Assembly: GCA_029204225.1 (NCBI GenBank)
Contig: CM055103.1
Span: 47,550,458-47,614,457 of the forward strand
Length of the DNA: 64,000 bases
DNA from: Diphasiastrum complanatum
Lineage: Eukaryota; Streptophyta; Lycopodiopsida; Lycopodiales; Lycopodiaceae
Direction: 5' to 3'
Of this stretch, positions 35,999 through 47,329 are shown one piece after another. The translations under genes and the position numbers were made by a program. Every line of letters begins with the position of its first letter. Position 1 is the first letter of the stretch. Under the pieces are notes generated by a model. That model was not told where the DNA came from, made no database searches, and saw nothing but the letters and a program-made list of their open reading frames with translations.

Positions 35999-36614
35999 TA
36001 CAGTGAGAACATGTTTCTCAAAATCTATAGCCAGAGAAGACAATTTACCAAGTAACCATTCATATCTAAAAATTAAATCAGTGCGGGCTAGGTCTAAAAC
36101 ATGAGTGACTATCTAATTCTCTATGTCTTTGTGTCAAAATTGGGAGATTTGACACTTTTACATTCCAAGTCTCCAACTCTGCTCCTAAAGCTAGATAAAC
36201 TATGTATCCATGATTATTGGGTCAATTTTCAAGCTGAGTCTCTACACAAGATGAGAATTAATGAGATTATGAGTAGAACCATTGTCTAATAAAATACTTC
36301 TTGATTTTTAATTGTGCCTGTTAAACGAAATAGTTCATTAGGCAAGAAAGAAGCAATACTAAAAGAACATTCACATTCACAATCAAACAAATTAATTTCC
36401 AAAGTTTTACCTTTACCCCTTGGAATATCAATCATCTGTGCCGCAAGTTTTTTTTTTTTCTGGACAAAATTTTATTATATGTCCAGCCTTATTGCAAATG
36501 AAACAAAGATTTGCTTTCTTAGCCTTCATCCAGGACATAGATTTCTTCAACTTTTTATTCTTTGGTTGTTGGGGTTCCTATGAAATTTCCAGAAGTTTAC
36601 ACAAAACAATATCT
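35999..36614 (-). pseudogene. gypsy zinc knuckle and protease fragment (inverted copy)
   Basis: On the minus strand it encodes a zinc-knuckle lead-in with KKSMSWMKAKKAN, a knuckle of the CFICNK type, and a retropepsin region LTGTIKNQEV with the DSGSTHNFIN-type loop. The same stretch occurs on the plus strand at 39931-40550, with both ends of the match at the same points. Upstream on the minus strand it joins the Pol C-terminus of family D, an order no intact element has. Dead fragment. Confidence 0.78.
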
Positions 36615-37495
36615 ATGGCTAATCAAGCACTCAGAGATAGAACGATTTCTCAATTGTTTATCTCTATTTTTGAGTACCTTTTCAAGTTCCAAAGGAACAC
36701 TAAGCGATAAGTCCTTCAAATGGGTAAGATCTTCCTCTGAACCAACTACATCACCTTCATGTAAACTTAATTTTAAACAGCTTACATGAAACAAGGGTGA
36801 GTTGTAGATTTATTTTGGAGATCTAGTTCGTAAGCTAAAGAACCAATTTTCTATAAAATTTGAAACGGTCCACAATATTTGGTAGACAATTTATAATGAA
36901 TCCCCGTATGCATAGTCTTAGAATCCTTAGGACAATCATCTTTAAAATCTTTGGGAGACCTCTTAATATCGGCATAGTGCTTAGCTCTATCCTGAGCACT
37001 CCGGATACAATCACGGGCCACTTGCAACATTTCACGCATATCATGCGAGAAATCCGCAAATTTCCGGATTTTAACAGACTTCGTCTCCACATTTACCAGA
37101 GATCTAGGTTGAAAATCGTACATCAGCATAAACGGACTATAACTAGTAGCAGAATGTTTCCTACTGTTACAAACAAAATCAATCAAAGGAACGTAATTTT
37201 CCCACTGAGATTGTCTGTGAGACACATATGTTCTCAACATATCCTCCATAGTCTAATTAGCTCTCTCAGTCTAGCCATCTGATTTAGGACAATCAAAAGA
37301 ACTAAAACTAAGAGAGGTTTCTAGCTTATGGAATACAGTTGACCAAAAGTGAACTGTAAATTTAGGATCTCTATCACTAACTATATCACTTGGCAGTCCA
37401 TAAGGCCTAAATAATCTTTCCACAAAGATCTGGGCTAAATCTGAAGCCTTAGCAGTTGACTTGATTGGTATAAAAGTAGCTAACTTTAGAGGGAG
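36615..37495 (-). pseudogene. gypsy integrase core and C-terminus remnant
   Basis: Reads LATFIPIKSTAKASDLAQ, GLPSDIVSDRDPKFTVHFW, then, after two TAG codons, MEDMLRTYVSHRQSQWEN, SATSYSPFMLMYDFQPRS, AQDRAKHYAD and KLSTKYCGPFQIL, ending with FHVSCLKLS and DLSLSVPLELEKVL. This is the catalytic core to C-terminus of a chromovirus integrase. Both TAG codons stand where Gln is usual (DGQTERANQ), so CAG-to-TAG changes are likely. The zinc-binding end is next to it, but inverted. Confidence 0.85.
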
Positions 37496-37499
37496 GTCT

Positions 37500-37970
37500 G
37501 AATCTGATTCTCATTTTGGTCCCATCTGAAAGATGGTGGAGACAGGAAAAACTGAGAGTGGAATAGAGATTTACTCGTAGGGGTCTCAAGTTCCTAGGAA
37601 AGATAAGAATATAGCAGAACAATTCTCTATCCGAGGTGGATTACTATTTCAGAATGGAAAAGTTTGTGTACCAGCGGATGATAAGATAAAGAAGAAAATT
37701 CTTTATGAGTGTCATGACATTCCCTATGCAGGTCATCCAGTTATAAACAAGACTTTGGACTTGGTCAAAAGAGAGTTTTATTGGCCAAAACTCAAGCCAT
37801 TTGTCGAGTCTTATGTGGTTAGATGTAGACCTTGTCAGTTAGCCAAAGCTAAACGCTTGAAGACTGGAGGGTTGTTACATTCCCAGATATCCATCAAAAA
37901 TGATGGGAAAGTATATCTATGGATTTTGTGGTTGGACTTCCAAAGATTTTCTTTATTTTCTTTACTTGGT
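37500..37970 (+). pseudogene. gypsy integrase zinc-binding region, inverted relative to its neighbours
   Basis: The plus strand reads GGLLFQNGKVCVPADD, then YECHDIPYAGHPVINKT, FYWPKLKPFVESYVVRC and CQLAKAKRLKTGGLLHS, an H2C2 zinc-binding domain, ending in LWLDFQRF at the start of the core. The core and C-terminus of what looks like the same element lie directly left, on the minus strand, and gag lies right on the minus strand. So this block appears flipped in place. Confidence 0.8.
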
Positions 37971-37974
37971 ATCT

Positions 37975-38712
37975 CAATCACTTGAGCTGCGCCTATCTTT
38001 TGTTCAGGACAGAATTTTCATAACGTGTCCAGACTGACTACAATGGAAATGCAACATTGGTCTTTCTTGACTTTTTCCAGGACAAATGCTTCTTTTGTCT
38101 AAACTCAGATGCAGCTTGATCCATTTCATCAAAATACTTAGATTTTTTATTCCCACAAACTCTTTTCTTTCCTTTCTTCTGGCTGGGTCTGGATGATCTA
38201 GATGATTAGCCTATAACTGCTTCTTAGATGCCATCACTGTGGAATCATACGCTTTCGCGACTTGTACGACATCATCGAAAGTTTGAAGCACATTATGCTT
38301 ACACTCATTCTGATAATCTGTAGGCAGACCTAGGATAAACTGCCACATTGCTAGTTTTGCATCGAATGAGGGAAATTTATTCCATAAATCCATAAAATCT
38401 TGCAGGTACTAGTCTAAACTCCGAGTACCCATTTTGCAATTAACAAATCTTTGGTAGAAATTTGAGTCGTCGACAAGCACAAATGACTTTCTGACCACTT
38501 CCATAAACTCAACCCATGTGGTAGGTTTAGGTTGCAAATCACGCCACCACGACGAAGCTTTCCCATGGAAGAACAGAATAACACTCTCAATTCTTTTTTC
38601 TTTAGAAATTCTGTATAGATTAAAATAACCGGTCCACTTGGTTAACTAGTCATCTACCACTTCGGGTTTTTCTCTTTCTTCTCCCCCAAAAATGGTTCAG
38701 GCTGTTTGACCA
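37975..38712 (-). pseudogene. gypsy Gag remnant
   Basis: The minus strand has a zinc knuckle of the form HCSQSGHVMK near 38010-38060. Upstream of it is a capsid-like piece, WNKFPSFDAKLAMWQFIL followed by LQTFDDVVQVAKAYDSTV, and the gag head, which ends near 38712. Gag forms the particle shell. It is interrupted by many stops. Protease, RT and RNase H that should follow are absent. Confidence 0.7.
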
Positions 38713-39092
38713 AAATTTGTGGAATAAATCCACAAATAAGTGAAATCTGATCCTAATCTCTGTAGATCCATTGCATGCAAGCACTAGAAGTTCTAATTTT
38801 AGTCAAATATGGATTCTATAGCCCATTTATGGTCCAAAAACCCCAATTTTTGGTCCAAAATCACTATCTAGTGAAAAAATCCCTAAAACCATCAATAATC
38901 CTATGATTTCCATCAAAATTCATGGAGCAAATCCACAATTATGATCTTTAGGCTGAAAGTACACCAAGGATCTAAGAAGTCACCTACTTGGATATGAATT
39001 CCACCACCTGGAAGAATAAGCAAAGAGATGCACCAAAGAAACTACAAAAATCCAAGATCCTCAAGCCCCACCTCCTGGTAGATGTGACCCAA
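38713..39092 (-). other. leader of the family-D gypsy
   Basis: 380 bp between gag and PBS without coding motif. Confidence 0.65.
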
Positions 39093-39104
39093 GCTTTGAT
39101 ACCA
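39093..39104 (-). other. primer-binding site, variant
   Basis: The minus strand reads TGGTATCAAAGC; the usual initiator tRNA-Met site is TGGTATCAGAGC, so one G-to-A change is present. It abuts the LTR at 39106. Confidence 0.78.
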
Positions 39105-39105
39105 C

Positions 39106-39579
39106 TATAACGATCACCAAGAATTCTATCACATGCAAACCAAAAGAACACCTGTGGAGCATGAACCACCCAACCAATATGGAGAGGCTAGTCAATACCC
39201 TAACCAATCCACCCCCAATCCACAATGAATGAACACAAGAGAGAATAGGAAACCTGGCTCAAGAATCTGAAATTCCAATAGGAAGATGGGTGAGTTTCCA
39301 TGGTATATATTCTCTCCAAGAGGAGAGAGTATTCCCCTTAGGATCCCCATGCAGCCTATATTGAGCTACTGACCTCCTATTCTTGCATTAAAGCGGTCAT
39401 TCACCATGCATATGCTCCTATGTCCAATTATAGGTCTGGGCCCTCATATAATTATTAATCACTTGAAATGACCATGTCTGAAATGATGTAGTATAACTAA
39501 TAACCACATACACCTGGAGTGACCAGCTATCCATGTCAGGAATTATTCTGATTCCCTTATACAGAACATGGACATAATA
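39106..39579 (-). repeat. gypsy family-D LTR (right copy)
   Basis: 474 bp. Matches 18997-19465 in blocks. Its ends are TATAAC and ATAATA where the other copy has TGTAAG and GTAACA, so both terminal TG/CA dinucleotides are lost through transitions. Confidence 0.75.
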
Positions 39580-39930
39580 GGAGGAGAGATCTATTTGGAA
39601 CATATTGATAGTACAACATCATGTATTACCGATCTACTCACCAAACCTTTGAGTAAAAGTTCCTTCATCAAGCATAGGTCCAATTTTAGATTACCATGAT
39701 CAATGTTTAAGTCAAATAGATAACTTTTTAGGAGGAGTGCTGAAAATAAAAAAATCCATCTATCTTGACTTGTGGGGTTGATGAAGTTTTCCATCATGCA
39801 TATAGGTGTAGAAAAAGGCCAAATTTGGCTTGGTAGGAACTCGAGCCACTTCACATGCATTAAGTCAAGTTTGTCAAAAGTGACATGCAAAGCAAACTAA
39901 GACTTGTATTGCACATGCATGAACATTAGT
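39580..39930 (+). pseudogene. copia RNase H tail, polypurine tract and LTR start
   Basis: The frame reads GEIYLEHIDSTTSC, ITDLLTKPLSKSSFIKHRS and stops at 39697-39699. This is the end of a copia polyprotein. A purine tract TTTTTAGGAGGAG follows, then TGCTGAAAATA at 39738 as probable LTR start. The LTR is cut at 39930 by gypsy sequence. It belongs to a different copia family from 20760 and 46270. Confidence 0.75.
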
Positions 39931-40550
39931 AGATATTGTTTTGTGTGAACTTTTGAAAATTTCACAGGAACCCCAACAACCAAAGAATAAAAAGTTGAAG
40001 AAATCTATGTCCTGGATGAAGGCTAAGAAAGCAAATCTTTGTTTCATTTGCAATAAGGCTAGACATATGATGAAGTTTTGTCCAGAGAAAAAAAAAACCT
40101 GCAGAATAGATGATTGATATTCCTAGGGGTAAAGGTAAAACTTTGGAAATTAATTTGTCTGATTGTGAGTGTGAATGTTCTTTTAGTATTGCTTCTTTCT
40201 TGCCTAATGAACTATTTCGTTTAACAGGCACAATTAAAAATCAAGAAGTAAGTATTTTATTAGACAGTGGTTCTACTCATAATTTCATTAATTCTCGTCT
40301 TGTGTAGAAACTCAGCCTGAAAATTGAGCCAATAATCTTAGATACAGAGTTTATGTAGCTTCAGGAGTAGAGTTGGAGACTTGGAACTTAAAAGTGTCGA
40401 ATCTCCCAGTTTTGATACAAAGACATAGAGAATTAAATAGTCACTCATGTTTTAGACCTAGCCCACACTGATTTAATTTTTGGATATAAATGGTTACTTA
40501 GTGAATTGTCTTCTCTGGCTATAGATTTTGAGAAACATGTTCTCATTGTA
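39931..40550 (+). pseudogene. gypsy zinc knuckle and protease
   Basis: Reads QEPQQPKNKKLKKSMSWMKA, knuckle CFICNKARHMMKFC, then, after a stop and frame change, LTGTIKNQEVSILL and DSGSTHNFINSRLV, the retropepsin active-site loop with intact Asp-Ser-Gly. Later a TAG follows SRLV. This is the better preserved of the two copies. Confidence 0.85.
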
Positions 40551-40739
40551 AAGGAGAGTGATAAGCTACATTGGCAACAATTTTGTACATCCATCGGATG
40601 AAATTTTTAGAGTTGCATTTGATTATTCACAATATGAAGGTTTTTTCAATATTTGCTATTCCTATTATGGATGTTTCTGATGTGTATCTAAATAGTTGTG
40701 AATTCTCTACAATTTTTAACTCGGTAAGTTTAGATGATG

Positions 40740-41606
40740 AATAATCAATGAAAATTCAGATCATAAGAGAATTTAAAGATGTTTTTCCATTGGAATTACC
40801 TCATGGTTTACCACCATCTAGGTCAGTAGACAACAAGATAGAATTAATTTCAGGAAGTCAAAGCCTAATTCTAGACAACCTTATAGGATCTCTCAGAAAA
40901 AAGAGATAGAGATTTCAAACCAAATCGAAAACTATTTGAGGATGGGACATTTCCAACTTAGTAAGTCACCATGGGATGCTCTTGTTCTTCTAAAAGCGAA
41001 GAAATGCCGAGATTTTTGGATGTGCCTGCATTATAAGGGATTGAATAGAATGACTATTAAGAATAAATACCTATTACCCATGATGGATGAACTTGTAGAT
41101 TGCCTAAATGGAGTAAAATACTTCACTAAAATAGATCTTAAGATAGGGTATAAGAATTGAATTGAAAGATGTCCAAAAGAGTGGATTTCGTACTAGATTT
41201 GGTCATTATGAGTTCATAGTATTGCCTTTGGATTTAACGAATGCTCCAAAGACATTCCAACAAATGATGAATGATTTGTTTCATCCATATTTGGGAAATT
41301 TTGTGGTAGTATTCCTAGATGACATTCTCGTCCACAATAAGACCTTTGAGAAACACATAGAATGCTTGAGAACTGTCTTGATGAAACTCTGGCAAGAGTT
41401 CCTCTATGCTAAGGAGTTCGTGTGAATTCTTTAAGCATGAGCTGCCTTATCTCGATCATAAGATCATTGCTTATGGGATCAAATTTGATGAGGATGAAAT
41501 CAAGATAGTGGTTGATTGGCCAATTCACAAACTATGGGGCAAGTTAAATCATTTTTGGGATTTATGGTTTTTTTTAGAAGTTTCATTGAGAATTATGCTA
41601 AAGTAG
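40740..41606 (+). pseudogene. gypsy reverse transcriptase remnant
   Basis: Reads [20 protein letters not shown], then in another phase CLHYKGLNRMTIKNKYLLPM and YFTKIDLKIGY, then SGFRTRFGHYEFIVLPLDLT and [16 protein letters not shown]. The catalytic FLDD box is intact. At least three phase changes break the domain. The downstream RNase H follows after a short thumb region. Confidence 0.87.
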
Positions 41607-41689
41607 CAGCATCACTTAATAATCTGACAAAATAGATTGTAAATAAAAGAAAAAGAGAAATCAACCTAGTCTGTCTGTTGTTTGGAATG

Positions 41690-42023
41690 AGGAATTGAAT
41701 CAGTGTTTTGAGAAACTTAAAACCCTTGTTGTTTTAGCTCCTGTGTTACAGATTGTAGATCAAGATTTACCTTAAGTTGTGAAAATTGATGCAAGTGATA
41801 CTTCAATTGTAAAAATTGGAGCAAGTGATACTGTAATTGGAGCTATTCTATTATAGAATGATAGGCCACTAGTGTTTGAAAGCAAAAAATTCACTGATCC
41901 TCAATTGCGCTATACTACGCAAGAAAAAGAATTATTTGTGTTTATCCATCCACTTAAAACTTGGAAACACTACTTGTATGGTAGTAAGTTTATAGTGTAT
42001 ATGGATCATCAGCCTTTTAAGTA
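41690..42023 (+). pseudogene. gypsy RNase H remnant, cut short
   Basis: Pieces read KIDASDT, PLVFESKKFTDPQLRY, EKELFVFIHPLKTWKHYLYG and VYMDHQPFK. A 33-bp stretch around GCAAGTGATAC.. TTGGA is present twice at 41785-41840, which repeats the IDASDT motif. The domain ends abruptly after the DH motif. Confidence 0.8.
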
Positions 42024-42185
42024 ATACAACAAATGAATGGATTTAGATTAGTGAGGAGATAAATGATGGAGAGGATAGAAATCCAATAGGGGAAACCCTC
42101 TTTTAGTCACTAGCATGTCGGTTGGGATCAGGTAATGTGCGGCTATAAAGGATCGCATAAACCTCCATGATCTATAGCATCTGCT

Positions 42186-43300
42186 AGATCTAGCTTGTTA
42201 GAAATTGCAAACCCAACAACCATTTTTCTAGTGGTTGTTCCCATCATGGAAAACATCAAGAATGCCTTGGCCCATAACAGAGGTCTATCCAACATAGAGT
42301 TACCTAAGTTTAACGGCCAAAGTAAACATATAGGTTTCTCCCAATGTATGTGGAAGCCTGCGAGACTTGTGGAATGAACGATGACCAATCGATGAGTAAC
42401 TGCTTTAACTTATGCCTCGCCAATTCTACCAACAGTTAGTACTTCAACCTAGCGGCCACCGAAGAAGAAGATTGGATCACATTACAAAGGGCATTCATCT
42501 TGCATTTCAAGGCCCCTAGATTTATGGAAGATCCCCTCTTACAATTTGAACAAGTGTGTATTAAGAGCCACAAGCCTATTAAGAACTTTATTGAAAGGGT
42601 CAAGAAGTTGAAGGGTCAATGTACCCCTGCTAGTGTGCCCGACACTAGTGTGCTATCATGCTTTATGGCTAGATTGTCTAAAAGCATCTGACACCACATG
42701 AAATGTAGAAGCAAGTATGAAACCTTTAGTGCAGAAGGTGTCGATACTATCCGAGAAACAAACGAGTGTGATTTTGATAGCTCAACTGACTGATCCAAAG
42801 GACACCGTCAGGATAAGGGGAAGGGAAAAGCATAAGAGTTTGGCTCCACATCTTCCACTTTCACCTTAACTAATGCTTTCACTAAAACACTGGAGGACCT
42901 ACAAATCCAACAGAAAACAATCAATTGTGGAGTTCACCATTGAGCTCCTGGGAACCATGGACCAAAAGCTCAAATGTGTTCAACTGGTACCTAGGGTGCC
43001 ATAATCTCTAGCCTACCTATGAAGAGAGGCCACTTGGTCTCTAGTCTATATAGGCAACCACACTGCTAATGGATACCCACAACTATGCCAACACTTAGAG
43101 AAAACGAAAAGATATTGTCATATATGTAGCATAAATGCCCACGACATCTCCAACTGTAGATACAATGCTGCTGGGAAATACTACTCTCAAGGGAAAACTG
43201 ATAGGCAATATCCATATACACCAAACTAGAACCGACCACCTCTTGCTCCACTTGCACCATCAACTATCGAGTAGTCAAGGTACGGCTTATTGGAGCAGTC
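42186..43300 (+). pseudogene. retroelement Gag with zinc knuckle, unassigned family
   Basis: Reads IELPKFNGQSKHIGF, then in a second phase CETCGMNDDQSMSNCF and TEEEDWITLQRAFILHFKAP, then FEQVCIKSHKPIKNFIERVK. After more breaks a knuckle appears at about 43105-43150: YCHICSINAHDISNC, with regular C-x2-C-x4-H-x4-C spacing. This is a capsid-like region plus RNA-binding knuckle. It does not resemble the other Gag regions here. No protease or RT follows, and no LTR was identified. Confidence 0.65.
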
Positions 43301-45378
43301 CAATTAGAATATCTAGATGGGTCTCCATATGAAACCTTAGTCAATGGAAGCCGTTTACAAAGATACTATGCACCCAACTATAAACCCATCTCTAAATTCC
43401 AGATTGTGAAGATTTTATGAATCATTAAGATCCAAAACTATCTCTTGATCTTTGGTTATGAATGATAGCACAACTAGCACCATTGGCAATGTAGAAAATC
43501 AACTTCTACTTAATGAAAGAGATGCAAACTCAATAAGACATTGATAAAACATCAAATATATCACAAAATGAAGTTGTTGTCCATACAATTATAGTAAGGT
43601 ATTGTATTTCACAAGTGTGGATCCGAATCGCAATAAATATGAGCGTTCTATACACAAGATTGCAAGATATCATTTCTATAATGCACCAATAGATAGATTA
43701 ACCCAAGAGAACTCATGTATAAGCATGAAATGAGATAAAAGAGAGAGAAGATCTGTCCTCCCATGCTTGTACACTATTTATAACAGGTCCATTCCTTATT
43801 TTGAATCTTAGTTTCCCTCCATAGAAACTTCTAGATCAAAAGCCCTATCAATAATATGACTAGATGCAATGTATCTATCATGATCAGAATCTGCGCAAAC
43901 TCCTTTACTGCTTGCTGCCTGTAGACAGCTATTTTCTTCTCAGCTGCCGTGTGTAATTTTTGGATCCTCCCCATGACATGGTGAATATCGTCAAATGTGT
44001 AAGAGCATAATGGCAAGTTTTCATAATAGAGCTGTAGGGAGAAGCTGGTAGAGTGTAAAAGCTTCAAAAATTTACTGCTCTTTTGTGGTGCTTCTGTGCA
44101 TGTTATCTTTTGTTCTACCTGGATGGTCTAGCCCATTACATGCTTGTAAGGGGTTAAGGGGTGCTTGAGGGGATAGTGTGAGCCTTGTGAGGCATGCCCT
44201 ATCTTATTCCCATGTAGGGGAGGAGACTTGCAGCAAAGCTTTTATGTTTGCTTGTTAATCTATTTACTTCTACCTAAGATTAATAAAGAGAGATTTGTTG
44301 AGTAAATTTGGTGTATCTACTTTAGGGTTATGAGCTTGCGTGCAACAAATTTGGTGTGCAAATGCTTTACCTTGTCCATTCTTGTTTTTGTTGCTTTTAG
44401 TTTTTCGAAAGAATGAAGCATTGAGAGCACTAATCTAGCTCCTCATTGGATGGAGCCCTATTCCACTATACTACACCACAACGACAGGCATCTTCCCATT
44501 GAAAGGTGAGTGGGTAGAATTTTTCTACACTATCTCTACCTATCCTATGAAAAAATGGCAATTTCAAAAATTCTCAAGAAGAACAAAGGAGCACAACTTC
44601 TGCTTGTCATTGTCCTTTGCATGTTGTATAAATTCATGACTTGTGTGATGACGAGAATGACTAAATGATGAGAATGATATATGATTATTAATACTTAAAT
44701 TCACTTGCACTCATTTTTTTTTTTATATTCATCGCAATACTTTTATGTATACTTTTATAGTAAGAGTTGAATGTGATAATTATACTACCCGAACCTTGCA
44801 GTTATGTCCTATTTTAGAATGTCACCACATATTCTCTCCCTACGGCGTGTGGGTTTTTCCATGCAAGTTGGAAAGATTAGAACCTCGCCTTTAACAGGAG
44901 AAAAGTAAGGGCTACATACCTTCCTAGCATTGGGAATTTTAATTATCTACATTTCACTCTTGCATATTAACTAATTGCTAGTGTATGCGGTAAAATACGA
45001 CATTGCTTTGAACAAAATGAAAGTGATGAATTACATTTAATTTCTTACTATGTTAGATAACGTATTCCAATAATAAAAAAAAATTAAAACAACACAACTC
45101 ACTAGTAAACTCACTCGAAGATTGAGTGCAAACGTGCAATTGCTCGCTCTTTCAACGCTTGCTCTCTTTCTTTCTTTTTGAATATTTTTGTCACGTGCAC
45201 AAGCAATTAAAAAATAACACTATATTACACAATTGAACCATTACTATAAGCAAATTATTCTAATCTACTTCAAATTCTCTCTCATTTTATGCCTATTCAT
45301 TTTTTTTTCTCTCTCTCTCTTAAATTACAAATATAACATACAATTATCCTGAAACATTATCTATTCATCTACTACCCT

Positions 45379-45383
<5 letters not shown>
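43301..45383. other. no gene supported
   Basis: AT-rich sequence without coding motif. A short minus-strand frame at 43831-44067 (IQKLHTAAEKKIAVYRQQ) is not recognised and has no supporting context. Confidence 0.4.

Positions 45384-45445
<62 letters not shown>
45384..45445. repeat. (CT)n microsatellite, 62 bp
   Basis: Pure CT run, first of three in 475 bp. Confidence 0.98.
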
Positions 45446-45449
<4 letters not shown>

Positions 45450-45526
45450 TAAATCTAATATAAATTTTCTATCAAACATCATTTATTTATCTATCACTCT
45501 TAAATACCCTAAACTAATGCATAATG

Positions 45527-45630
<104 letters not shown>

Positions 45631-45723
45631 TCTCTTAAATTCAAAACGCAAAACACAACACATACACACTTCCACCCCACCCCTCTCTCTCTTATCTTAA
45701 ATTCAAAATGCAAAACACAATAC

Positions 45724-45860
<137 letters not shown>

Positions 45861-46055
45861 AACAAAACAATAAGCAAAGCAAACAAAAATCAAGCACCAA
45901 CCTCAAGCACCGATCTCCAAGCACTGAACCTCAAGCACCGATCACCCTCAATCGCTCTAAAGATGCTGCAACCTGTAGAAAATAGAGTGAGAGAAAAGGC
46001 GGTTCGCGAGAATTCAAGAATTGAAATAGACGTTGGAATTCGATGTCCTTCACAA

Positions 46056-46157
46056 ACGTCGGATTCCAACGTCCATGCCCATTCAGGCCCAGATGACAAG
46101 TGCCAGATGTTGTGGATAGCTTTTTGGATTGTTGGCATGGACGTTGGATTCCGACAT
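46056..46157. repeat. 24-bp inverted repeat, possible hairpin
   Basis: Arms at 46056-46079 and 46134-46157 are reverse complements with two mismatches, around a 54-bp loop. Related words (GACGTTGGAATTCGATGTCC, GTCGGATTTCGACGTC) flank it at 46029-46048 and 46254-46269. It lies just outside the copia LTR. Confidence 0.8.
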
Positions 46158-46269
46158 CTGTACATTCCGATGTCCACATCCGATAACACGTATATTTTTT
46201 TAAAAAAAAAATATGCTACGTTCTATCCACATCGAAATGTCGAATTCTGACATGTCGGATTTCGACGTC

Positions 46270-47252
46270 TGAAGAAACAAAACATTTCTACCAAAGCTTT
46301 GCTAGCTTTCAACTCTCACTCTGACGAAAATGTTCGCGAACACGAAAGTCAAAAGACATGAACCAAAAATGTTCACGAACATCATAACGAAGAGACACGA
46401 ACTCGAAAAATTTGCGAACGAGAATTTTTCGTGGCACAACGAGAGAAAGTCAAACGACGCGAAAGTCAAACGACTCGAAGCGACACGAAAAATGTCGTGA
46501 CACCTTTTCTGCCCTCACGCTCCTAAAAGGTCAAGAAGATCATGCAAGTACCCAGAAGTACAGATATCTGATCTGATAGTATGATGTCAGTAGATACACT
46601 CTAGGTTGTGGCTAATCTGGCACTCTTGTAACTCATGATTAGCAATAGATGTTTAATTACTCTAATCTAGTAGTTACATGACGCGACTATATATATCTTC
46701 CTGGTTAACGCTGATAATAGAGGTGTGAATACACATGAAGTAGTCTAATGCTACTAAGCAAGTAGACGAAAATATAGAATACGAGTCCACCTGCGTGCGA
46801 GATGGTTTCTAATAGGATCCGTAGATCCATAAGTTTGCTAGTGAAGCGAGACACGAATTCGTGGGAGAACCGTAATTCTCTCGCACCAACGCACTGCGTG
46901 GACCTGCATGCAGTGCTTGAAGAATCAGAGAATCAATAGATGATTTTGTAGCCATTGTGCACACATCATTCTTATCTTGTCTGATCTCGAATGAAAATCA
47001 GTCTGCTGGTATTTGGGTGTTTGTTTCACTTGTTCATTTAACTTTGCAACTTGGTTTGATCTTGTTGAATGCTACATTAATCTTTAACGTAGTACAACAG
47101 TGTCTATCTACATTCTGGAGGACTGTAGGAACGATGCAGCTGGCAGTGACCAGCAGTCAAATCTGAACTCCATCCAAATTGTAATGTTTTGCACACATCG
47201 CACCACATCAGTGGTTCATCAGAGCGCATTAGTGGTTCATCAGAGTGCATCA
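46270..47252 (+). repeat. 5' LTR of family-A copia, 983 bp
   Basis: TGAAGAAACAAAAC to GTGCATCA, next to the PBS. Contains ACTATATATATCTTCC near 46686 as a possible TATA region, and a duplicated GTGGTTCATCAGAG motif near its end. Confidence 0.85.
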
Positions 47253-47253
47253 G

Positions 47254-47266
47254 TAGTATCAGAGCC
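47254..47266 (+). other. primer-binding site, variant
   Basis: TAGTATCAGAGCC, one G-to-A change from the initiator tRNA-Met site. Confidence 0.82.
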
Positions 47267-47329
47267 TACCTACCTTGTCATAGTCTGACGTAGCTGAAAA
47301 ACTATCAGATCCAGGAGGCCAAGCATGCA

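Larger units (their letters stand above)
18997..39579 (-). mobile_element. composite gypsy family-D region with nested insertions
   Basis: Both ends carry copies of one gypsy LTR (18997-19465 and 39106-39579), with a PPT inside the left copy and a PBS inside the right, all on the minus strand. The 19.6 kb between are too long for one element. They hold a young copia (20760-26917), degraded gypsy coding pieces at 19481-20100 and 35999-38712, and long stretches without motif. No target duplication is visible, so the two LTRs may come from different copies. Confidence 0.6.
39931..42023 (+). mobile_element. Ty3/gypsy internal fragment (zinc knuckle to RNase H)
   Basis: Plus-strand block with knuckle, protease, RT and RNase H in gypsy order, cut inside RNase H at about 42023. 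No LTR, PBS or PPT. Its first 620 bp are the inverted partner of 35999-36614. Confidence 0.82.

Noticed and set aside
36314-36583. Plus-strand frame with a hydrophobic end
   Set aside because: Reverse complement of the gypsy knuckle-protease fragment; its partner at 39962-40231 is the same artefact.
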